The position numbers and the translations under genes were made by a program. Shown here one piece after another: positions 1-7,700 of a stretch of DNA of 7,822 nucleotides; within the stretch, counting starts at the first letter, position 1; each line of letters begins with the position of its first letter. Under the pieces are notes generated by a model. The model had not been told where the DNA came from and searched no databases. It was given only the letters and a program-made list of their open reading frames with translations. The stretch is from assembly GCA_019242385.1 (NCBI GenBank), contig JAFAVO010000323.1, forward strand, positions 1-7,822. Reading direction: 5' to 3'. This stretch comes from Gammaproteobacteria bacterium. Its GTDB lineage: Bacteria > Pseudomonadota > Gammaproteobacteria > Steroidobacterales > Steroidobacteraceae.

Positions 1-260
1 AAAGCAACGCCTTTAAAAACAACCTGGGGTCGAACGAGCGTTCGACCCATTTGTTCGGCCGCTCGCTTCACGGGCGGCACCCCTGCTGCAGCGGTGCCTC
101 ATTCGAGCCACCTCGCCGATCCACATTTCTTTACACTTCTTTGCCCCCTGCCAGTACCGCGGGAGAGAGCGCATGTGCGACCGTTTGCGCCTCTCCGCGA
201 CCACGGCGCCGCTCACGGCGCCGGTGGGTTCGAGGTGCCGAGGACTCTGCACGCGCTTCC
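1..260. other. Non-coding leader upstream of the efflux operon
   Basis: I see no convincing gene here. The mdtA frame stays open leftward to a TTG at 51, but its translation is Arg/Ser/Cys-rich and does not resemble an adaptor N-terminus, so I treat it as untranslated. Visible items are an AT-rich patch (TTTAAAA, 12-18), the palindrome at 27-48, and a second AT-rich patch around 125-143. The second patch contains a TTTACA (130-135) resembling a -35 box, but a good -10 at 16-18 bp spacing is missing. TTTAAA at 12-17 could serve as a -10, which would put the palindrome at the transcript start; its -35 would lie outside the window. No promoter is assigned. Purine-rich GAGG (231-234) and AGGA (241-244) lie too far from the ATG at 261 to be ideal ribosome binding sites. 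Confidence 0.6.
27..48. promoter_or_regulatory. Perfect 10-bp inverted repeat, candidate operator (or weak terminator)
   Basis: Arms GGGTCGAACG (27-36) and CGTTCGACCC (39-48) are perfect reverse complements separated by AG. The core reads CGAAC-N4-GTTCG, which has the form of the LexA/DinR box known from Gram-positive bacteria. It also has the general shape of a TetR-family operator. Its position upstream of a drug efflux operon fits a local operator. Alternatively, the RNA could fold as a 9-bp stem with a GAGC tetraloop followed by AUUUGUUC, a weak intrinsic terminator for a gene to the left of the window. The symmetry is seen directly; the function is inference. Confidence 0.5.
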
Positions 261-1565
261 ATGAACGATGACAACCGCCTGCTGCCGCCGCCCGTTCCGG
301 TGACGCAGCCTGACACGCGCCCGGCCTGGCGCAGGCAGGCCAGCGCGCATCGCCGCATGCTCATCATCGCGGCGATAGTGATCGGTTTCGTGTTGCTCGC
401 CTGGCTGCTGACGCCGCACGGCACCCAGTCGCCTCCCGGCGGTCGATTCGCCGGCGGCGGCCCGATGCCGGTGGTGGCAGCCCGTGCGAGTAGCGGAGAT
501 ATGCCGATCACCCTTACCGGACTCGGGACGGTCACTCCGCTGGCGACGGTGACCGTGCAAAGCCAGATCAGCGGTCAGATCAAGAGCATTTTTTTCAAAG
601 AGGGGCAGAAGGTCCAGGCGGGCGACCCTCTGATCCAGATCGACCCACGGCCTTACCAGGTGGCGCTCGAGCAGGCGCAAGGCGCGCTGGCGCGTGACAA
701 GGCACTCCTCGCCAACGCGCGCGTCGACCTCGAGCGTTATCAAACACTGTTCGCGCAGGACTCGATCGCGGAGCAACAGCTCGCGACGCAGAAATCACTC
801 GTGGCGCAGTATCAGGGGGCGGTGCTGATCGACCAGGGGCAGATCGATGCCGCCAAGCTGAACCTCACCTACTGTCGCATCGTCTCGCCCATCACCGGTC
901 GCATCGGCCTGCAGCAGGTCAATGTCGGCAACTACGTCACCCCTGCCGAACCCAACGGGCTGGTCGTCGTCACCGAGCTCGAGCCGATTACGGTGGTGTT
1001 CACACTTCCCGAGGACAACATACCGGCGTTGCTCGGCCGCATGCAGAGCGGTGCCAGGCTACCCGTCGCGGCGTGGGACCGCACGGGCGCGCGCCAGCTC
1101 GCCATCGGCACGCTGCAATCCATCGATAGCCAGATCGACACTACGACCGGAACGATCCGCCTCAAGGCGGTGTTTGCCAACGACCAGGGAACCCTGTTTC
1201 CGCAGCAGTTCGTCAATGCGGTATTGCTGCTCGACACGCTGCATGGTGCAACGCTCATCCCGCAGGCGGGAGTGCAGCGGGGTGCACCGGGCACCTTCGT
1301 CTATATCGTCAACGCCGATCAGACCGTCAGTGTGCGCAAGGTGACCCTGGGTCCTGGGGATGCCACCAATACCGCCATCACCAGCGGCCTCGAGCCCGGG
1401 GACACGGTGGTCGTCGACGGTGCGGACAAGCTGAAGGATGGCGCCAGGGTGTTGCTGAGCGAGCGCGGCTCCGAGTCCGGGCCCCCTGGACAGGGTGCCG
1501 GCCAGCCGGGTCAGAGCGGGCGGCTACGCCCGCACTCGAGGCCGGGCAGCACGAGCGGGCGGTAG
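261..1565 (+). CDS. mdtA: MdtA-like RND efflux periplasmic adaptor (membrane fusion protein)
   Basis: The product is a periplasmic adaptor that would link the MdtB/MdtC pump to a TolC-type outer membrane channel. It has 434 residues; E. coli MdtA has about 415. Order of parts: a Pro-rich cytoplasmic N-terminus of about 32 residues, one membrane anchor (about 33-50), a Gly/Pro linker, the first lipoyl half (about 97-130, with the SGQI and EGQKVQAGD pattern), an alpha-helical hairpin (about 134-204), the second lipoyl half (from about 205, SPITGRIGLQQVNVGN), a beta-barrel domain (about 243-305, with AWDRT at 271-275 and TTTGTIRLKA at 294-303), and a membrane-proximal domain to about 400. The FTLPE, AWDRT and TTGTI motifs match E. 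coli MdtA closely. The last 33 residues form a Gly/Pro/Ser/Arg-rich tail, probably disordered. The ATG at 261 was chosen because the upstream in-frame extension looks non-coding; its ribosome binding site is weak. It is the first gene of a three-gene operon. Confidence 0.94.
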   Translation: MNDDNRLLPPPVPVTQPDTRPAWRRQASAHRRMLIIAAIVIGFVLLAWLLTPHGTQSPPGGRFAGGGPMPVVAARASSGDMPITLTGLGTVTPLATVTVQSQISGQIKSIFFKEGQKVQAGDPLIQIDPRPYQVALEQAQGALARDKALLANARVDLERYQTLFAQDSIAEQQLATQKSLVAQYQGAVLIDQGQIDAAKLNLTYCRIVSPITGRIGLQQVNVGNYVTPAEPNGLVVVTELEPITVVFTLPEDNIPALLGRMQSGARLPVAAWDRTGARQLAIGTLQSIDSQIDTTTGTIRLKAVFANDQGTLFPQQFVNAVLLLDTLHGATLIPQAGVQRGAPGTFVYIVNADQTVSVRKVTLGPGDATNTAITSGLEPGDTVVVDGADKLKDGARVLLSERGSESGPPGQGAGQPGQSGRLRPHSRPGSTSGR

Positions 1566-1590
1566 CAGCGCGCGGTCGGCTCCGGCACCT

Positions 1591-4500
1591 ATGAATCCCT
1601 CGCGCATCTTCATCCTCCGGCCGGTCGGCACCTCGCTCCTCATGGTGGCGATCCTGCTCGCGGGTATCGTTGCCTACCGCTTCCTGCCGCTCTCCGCGCT
1701 GCCGCAGGTCGACTACCCCACGATACAGGTGCAGACCTTCTACCCCGGCGCCAGCCCGGAGGTCATGACCTCTGCCGTGACCGCACCGCTCGAGGTGCAG
1801 TTCGGGCAGATGCCGGGGCTCAACCAGATGTCCTCGACCAGCTCCGGCGGAGCCTCGGTAATTACCTTGCAGTTCGGCCTGTCGCTCAGTCTCGATGTGG
1901 CCGAGCAGGAGGTGCAGGCGGCGATCAATGCCGCAGGCAATCTGCTGCCCTCGGACCTGCCCGCTCCCCCGATCTACGCCAAGGTCAACCCTGCCGATGC
2001 GCCGGTGCTCACCCTCGGGCTCACCTCGAAGATACTGCCGCTCATCGAGCTGCACGATCTGGCCGACACACGCCTGGCCCAGAAAATCTCCCAGCTTCCG
2101 GGCGTCGGTCTGGTGAGCGTGAGCGGCGGACAGCGTCCCTCGGTCCGCATCATCGCCAATGTGCGCGCGCTCGCTGCCTACGGGCTGAGCATCGATGATC
2201 TGCGCACCACCATTGCCAACAACAACGTGAACGTTCCCAAGGGCACGCTCGATGGGCCGGCGCGCTCCTGGACCATCAACGCCAACGATCAGATTCAGGA
2301 TCCCGACCAGTACCGCAGCATCATCGTCGGCTACAAGAACGGCAACGCGGTCCGGCTCGCGGATGTCGCCGAGGTCGTCCGCGGCCCGGAGAACGTCTAC
2401 CTGGCGGGCTGGGTGAACAACACGCCCGGGATCATTCTCAACATTCAGCGCCAACCGGGCGCCAACGTGATCCAGGTGGTGGACCGCATCAAGGCGCTCT
2501 TGCCGCAGCTGTCCGCCTCGCTGCCGCAGTCGGTCGAGGTGTCGATCCTCACCGACCGCACCAACACCATCCGCGCCTCGGTCCGCGACGTCGAGTTCGA
2601 GCTCATCCTGGCCGTGGTACTGGTGGTGCTGGTGATGTTCCTGTTCCTGCGCAGCATCCCGGCCACGATCATCCCGAGCGCCTCGGTACCGCTTTCGCTC
2701 GTGGGCACGCTCGCGGTGATGTACCTGGCGGGCTTCAGCCTCAACAACCTCTCGCTCATGGCACTCACCATCGCCACCGGCTTCGTGGTGGACGATGCGA
2801 TCGTCATGATCGAGAACATCTCCCGCTACATCGAGCAGGGCGTACCGCCGCTCGAGGCGGCGCTCCGGGGCGCAGGCGAGATCGGCTTCACCATCGTGTC
2901 CCTCACCGTGTCGTTGATAGCCGTGCTGATACCGCTGCTGTTCATGGGCGATGTAGTCGGCAGGCTCTTTCACGAGTTCGCCATCACCCTCGCGGTCACC
3001 ATCGTCATCTCCGCGGTGGTATCGCTGACGCTGGTGCCGATGCTGTGCGCCAAGCTGCTGCGCCATCGCGAAGCCTCCGAGGAGCGCGGCATCGCGCGCT
3101 GGGCGAACGATAAATTCCAGGCGGTCATCGATCTCTACGGCCGGGGCCTCAACTGGGTGCTCGAGCGCCAGCCGCTCACGCTGGCGGTGGCGATAGCGAC
3201 GTTGCTGCTCACCGTGCTGCTGTATGCGTTCATTCCCAAGGGTTTCTTCCCCATACAGGACACCAGCGTCATCCAGGCGATCACCGAGGCGCCGCAGTCG
3301 GTGTCCTACGGCGACATGGCACGGCGCCAGGCAAACCTGGCCGCGGCGATCCTGCGCGATGCCGATGTCCTCAGCCTGTCCTCCTTCATCGGGGTGGATG
3401 GCACGAACGTCACCCTCAACAGCGGCCGCATGCTCATCAATCTCAAGCCGGTCGATCAGCGCTCCGCCTCGGCCAGCGATGTCATCCGCCGCCTGCAGCG
3501 CGAGACCGTGAACGTCCCCGGGATCGCGCTCTACATGCAGCCGGTGCAGGATCTCACCATCGACACCAGCGTGAGCCGCACGCAGTACCAGTTCGTGCTC
3601 GAGGACGCGAATCCCGACGAGTTCGACACCTGGGTACCGCTGCTGGTCAGGCGGCTGCAGCAGTTGCCGCAGCTCGAGGATGTGGCCAGCGATCAACAGA
3701 ACAAGGGACTCGCGGCGTTCCTCACCATCGATCGCGATACCGCCGGTCGTTTCGGCATCACGCCGGCCACGGTCGACAACGCACTGTACGACGCCTTCGG
3801 GCAGCGCATCATCTCCACCATCTTCACGCAGTCGAACCAGTACCGTGTGATCTTCCAGGCCGATAGCTCGGTGCTGGCCTCGCTCGATGCGCTCGGCACC
3901 ATCTACCTTCCCTCCTCCACCGCTGTCGGCGGACAGGTGCCGCTCTCCTCGGTGGTCAAGGTGTCGACCAGGCTCTCACCGCTCGCCATCGATCACCTCG
4001 GGCAGTTTCCGGCAACGACCATATCGTTCAATCTGGCCCCGGGCGCGGCCCTCGGCGATGCCGTCAACGCCATCCGCAGGGCGGAAGCGGACATCCATCT
4101 GCCACCGAGCATGATGACCACCTTCCAAGGCGCGGCGCTCGCCTTCCAGGCGACACTCGGCAACGAGGTGTTCCTCATCATCGCGGCGATCGTCACCGTG
4201 TACATCGTGCTCGGTGTGCTCTACGAAAGCTTCATTCACCCGGTCACCATCCTCTCGACGCTGCCCTCGGCGGGCGTCGGCGCACTGCTCGCGCTGCTGG
4301 TGGCGCGCATGGACCTCGGCGTCATCGCCATCATCGGCATCATCCTGCTGATAGGCATCGTGAAGAAGAACGCCATCATGATGATCGACTTCGCGCTGGT
4401 CGCCGAACGCGAGCAGGGCATGAGCGCACGTGAGGCCATCCATCACGCCTCGCTGCTGCGCTTCCGCCCGATCCTCATGACGACCATGGCGGCCCTGCTC

Positions 4501-4737
4501 GGCGCGCTGCCGCTGATGCTCGCGACCGGTACCGGGGCGGAGCTGCGCCGTCCGCTCGGCGTCACCATCGTCGGCGGACTGATCGTCTCGCAGCTGCTGA
4601 CTCTGTTCACGACGCCGGTCATCTACCTCTACTTCGATCGTCTCGAGCGCCGCATCGCGCGCTGGGGCCGCCCCGGCGCCCCAGATGCCGGCGCCGTGAG
4701 CCCGGCGGGCCTGCGCGCACCGGAGGACACCCCGTGA
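1591..4737 (+). CDS. mdtB: MdtB-like RND multidrug efflux pump subunit
   Basis: This is an inner-membrane proton-driven drug exporter subunit of the HAE1 RND family. It has 1048 residues; E. coli MdtB has 1040. The usual plan is visible: TM1 (about 12-30), a first periplasmic loop, TM2-6 starting near 336, TM7 near 528-547, a second periplasmic loop, and TM8-12 from about 861. The TM4 proton-relay pair is D401-D402 in GFVVDDAIVMIEN, and the TM10 lysine is K926 in GIVKKNAIMM. The motif QDLTIDTSVSRTQYQF (from residue 653) is the MdtB form and separates it from MdtC. The ATG at 1591 matches the family N-terminus (PSRIFILRPV). A GTG at 1495 in the same frame would add 32 Arg/Ala-rich residues overlapping mdtA, which is unlikely. 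There is no recognisable Shine-Dalgarno before 1591; translational coupling to mdtA, 25 nt upstream, is plausible. In E. coli this subunit is present twice in the B2C heterotrimer. Confidence 0.96.
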   Translation: MNPSRIFILRPVGTSLLMVAILLAGIVAYRFLPLSALPQVDYPTIQVQTFYPGASPEVMTSAVTAPLEVQFGQMPGLNQMSSTSSGGASVITLQFGLSLSLDVAEQEVQAAINAAGNLLPSDLPAPPIYAKVNPADAPVLTLGLTSKILPLIELHDLADTRLAQKISQLPGVGLVSVSGGQRPSVRIIANVRALAAYGLSIDDLRTTIANNNVNVPKGTLDGPARSWTINANDQIQDPDQYRSIIVGYKNGNAVRLADVAEVVRGPENVYLAGWVNNTPGIILNIQRQPGANVIQVVDRIKALLPQLSASLPQSVEVSILTDRTNTIRASVRDVEFELILAVVLVVLVMFLFLRSIPATIIPSASVPLSLVGTLAVMYLAGFSLNNLSLMALTIATGFVVDDAIVMIENISRYIEQGVPPLEAALRGAGEIGFTIVSLTVSLIAVLIPLLFMGDVVGRLFHEFAITLAVTIVISAVVSLTLVPMLCAKLLRHREASEERGIARWANDKFQAVIDLYGRGLNWVLERQPLTLAVAIATLLLTVLLYAFIPKGFFPIQDTSVIQAITEAPQSVSYGDMARRQANLAAAILRDADVLSLSSFIGVDGTNVTLNSGRMLINLKPVDQRSASASDVIRRLQRETVNVPGIALYMQPVQDLTIDTSVSRTQYQFVLEDANPDEFDTWVPLLVRRLQQLPQLEDVASDQQNKGLAAFLTIDRDTAGRFGITPATVDNALYDAFGQRIISTIFTQSNQYRVIFQADSSVLASLDALGTIYLPSSTAVGGQVPLSSVVKVSTRLSPLAIDHLGQFPATTISFNLAPGAALGDAVNAIRRAEADIHLPPSMMTTFQGAALAFQATLGNEVFLIIAAIVTVYIVLGVLYESFIHPVTILSTLPSAGVGALLALLVARMDLGVIAIIGIILLIGIVKKNAIMMIDFALVAEREQGMSAREAIHHASLLRFRPILMTTMAALLGALPLMLATGTGAELRRPLGVTIVGGLIVSQLLTLFTTPVIYLYFDRLERRIARWGRPGAPDAGAVSPAGLRAPEDTP
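4722..4726 (+). promoter_or_regulatory. Shine-Dalgarno site deciding the mdtC GTG start
   Basis: GGAGG lies inside the last codons of mdtB, seven bases before the GTG at 4734. It is the best ribosome binding site in the window. It supports the GTG that overlaps the mdtB stop (GTGA) over the in-frame GTG at 4761. Confidence 0.8.
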
Positions 4738-7700
4738 GTCTCGGCGGACGCGACGGCACGGTGTGGCTGCTGAACCTCTCCGAGCCGTTCATTCGCCGCC
4801 CCGTGGCGACCACGCTGCTCACGCTGGGGATGGCGCTCTCCGGGGTGATGGCCTACGGCATGCTGCCGGTCGCCCCGCTGCCGCAGGTGGATCTGCCCAC
4901 CATCGCAGTCAGCGCCTCCATGGCCGGCGCGAGCCCGGAGGTCATGGCGGCGACGGTCGCAACGCCGCTCGAGCGCCATCTCGGACAGATCGCCGACGTG
5001 ACCGAGATGACCTCCTCCAGCTCGACTGGTGCCACGCACATTACGCTGCAGTTCGGGCTCGACCGCGACATCGATGGCGCAGCGCGCGATGTCGAGGCGG
5101 CCATCAACGCGGCGCGCGCGGATCTGCCGACCGCGCTGCGCAGCAACCCTACCTATCACAAGGTGAACCCCGCCGACGCGCCGATGCTCATTCTCGCCCT
5201 CACCTCGCGCACCCTCACCCCGGGGCAGCTCTACGATGCAGCTTCCACCATCCTGCAGCAGAAGCTCTCGCAGGTGCGCGGCGTCGGGCAGGTGACCATC
5301 GGCGGCTCATCGCTGCCCGCGGTGCGCGTGGAGATAAATCCCGCGGCGGTCTTCAAGTACGGCATCGGGCTCGAGGACGTGCGCGCGGCACTCGCCGCCG
5401 CGAACGCCAACACGCCCAAGGGCTCCATCGACATCGGCGCGCAGCGCTACCAGATCTACACCAACGACCAGGCGACCGTCGCCGCCCAGTACCGCAATCT
5501 GGTGATCGCCTATCGCAACGGCGCGCCGGTGCGGCTCACCGACGTCGCCGCGGTGGAGGATTCGGTCGAGAACGTCCGCAACCTGGGACTCGCCAACGGC
5601 AGCCCGGCAGTGCTGGTCATCCTCTACAAGGCGCCGGATGCCAACATCATCGCGACGGTCGATGCAGTCAAGCAGCTGCTGCCGGCGCTGCAGGCCTCGA
5701 TCCCCACCGACATCGCCATCAAGGTGGCGATGGACCGTACCACCACCATCCGCTCCTCGCTGCGCGCAGTCGAGAGCACGCTCGCCATCGCGGTGGCACT
5801 GGTGATACTCGTAGTGTTCCTGTTCCTGCGTGACTGGCGCGCAACCCTGGTGCCGGCCGTGGCAGTACCGATCTCGCTGCTCGGCACCGTCGGCGCCATG
5901 TATCTGCTCGGCTACAGTCTCGACAACATATCGCTGATGGCGCTGATCATCGCCACCGGGTTCGTGGTGGATGACGCCATCGTGGTGCTCGAGAACACCA
6001 CTCGCCACGTGGAGGCAGGCATGCCGCGCTTCGCGGCCGCGATTCAGGGCGCACGCGAGGTGGGCTTCACGGTGCTGTCGATGAGCCTGTCGCTGGTCGC
6101 GGTATTCATACCCATCCTGCTGATGGGCGGCATCGTCGGCCGGCTGTTCCGCGAGTTCTCGGTCACACTCTCCGTGGCGGTGCTGCTGTCGCTGGTGGTG
6201 TCGCTCACCACCACCCCGATGATGTGCTCGCGTCTCATCCGCCGTCGCGATGCGCACACCCGCAGCCGCGTGTTCCACGCGAGTGAGCGCGCGTTCGAAG
6301 CGCTGCTCGACGCCTATCGCCGCTCGCTGCGCTGGGCACTCGACAACCGCGGGCTGGTGATGCTCATCCTGGCGATGACCGTGGTATTCAACGTCTATCT
6401 GCTGATGGTGATTCCCCGCGGGTTCTTTCCGCAGCAGGACACCGGGCGGCTGATGGGCGGTATGCAGGCCGATCAGGCGATCTCGTTTCAATCGATGTCG
6501 CGCAAGCTGCAGCAGTTCGAGGCCATCGTGCAGGCGGATCCGGCGGTGGAGTCGGTCGTCGGCTTCACCGGCGGCGGCTCCGCAGGCGGCGGACAGGTCA
6601 ACAGCGGCTTCCTCTTCGCCTCACTGAAGCCGCGCGCGCAACGCAAGCTCAGCGCCGATGAGGTCATCGGGCGCTTGCGCCCGAGGCTCAATCAGGTGGC
6701 GGGTGCCCGGCTTTTTCTGCAGGCCGCTCAGGACATCCGTACCGGCGGCAGGCAGAGCCTGTCGCAGTACCAGTACACGCTGCAGGCCGACAGCATCGCT
6801 GAGCTGTACCGCTGGGCACCGCAACTCACCGAGGCGCTGCAGCACGAGCCGGCGCTCAGCGATGTCAACTCCGATCAGCAGCAGAATGGCCAGGAGGTGG
6901 AGCTGGTCGTCGATCGCGACACCGCCGCACGGCTCAAGCTCAACCCGGCCACGATCGACAACAACCTCTACGACGCCTTCGGGCAGCGCTCCGTCTCGAC
7001 CATCTACAAGGCGCTCAACCAGTACCACGTAATCATGGAGGTCGCGCCAGAATACTGGCAGAGCCCCGACACCCTGCAGCACCTCTGGGTCAGCACCGCA
7101 GGCGGGACAGTGAGCGGCAGCCAGGCTACCAACGCCGTAGCCGGGACCGTGCTCTCGCAGCAGACTGCCGCCAACAGCAGCGCGGCAGCGCTGGCCGCCG
7201 ACGCGGCGCGCAACCAGGCGACCAACAGTCTCGCCAACACCGGCCATGGCGTGGCTTCGACCGGGGCCGCGGTCAGCACCGCTGCCGAAGCGATGGTGCC
7301 GCTCGCCGCCTTCAGTCACTACGCGCCGGGCAACACGCCGCTCGCGGTCAATCACCAGGGCGCGTTCGTCGCGGCCACGATCTCCTTCAACGTCGCACCC
7401 AATCGCTCCCTCAGCGATGCGCAGGCGGCGATCGCCCGGGCCGTCAACGAGATCCACATGCCGGCGAGCGTGCACGGCAGCTTTCAGGGTACCGGCCGCG
7501 TGTTCGAGGAGTCGGTCGCCAACGAGCCGATCCTGATCCTCACGGCGCTCGCTGCCATCTACATCGTGCTCGGGGTGCTGTATGAGAGTTACATTCACCC
7601 CATCACCATTCTCTCGACCATCCCTTCGGCCGGAGCGGGCGCCGTGCTGGCGCTGCGCCTGTTCGACACCGAGTTCAGCATCATGGCGCTGATCGCGGTG

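Noticed and set aside
1..26. Minus-strand intrinsic terminator formed by the 27-48 dyad and the TTTTTAAA beyond it
   Set aside because: On the minus strand the T run begins several bases after the stem, too far for a typical intrinsic terminator, and no minus-strand gene is seen to end here.
51..260. N-terminal extension of MdtA from a TTG at 51
   Set aside because: The extra 70 residues resemble translated GC-rich non-coding DNA and precede a normal adaptor N-terminus with its own membrane anchor.
589..595. Run of seven T residues in mdtA, a possible slippage site or sequencing frameshift
   Set aside because: The frame reads through it as S-I-F-F-K-E-G-Q, which matches the conserved lipoyl-domain pattern, and the gene is intact on both sides.
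1378..3696. 772-codon open frame on the minus strand opposite mdtB
   Set aside because: The product is a His/Arg/Asp/Gly-rich sequence with no domain pattern, lying entirely opposite well-conserved coding sequence. Long antisense frames are expected where third codon positions are nearly all G or C.
4763..5833. 356-codon + strand frame inside mdtC
   Set aside because: The translation is Arg/Ala/His-rich and lies in another frame of a gene whose own frame matches MdtC throughout.
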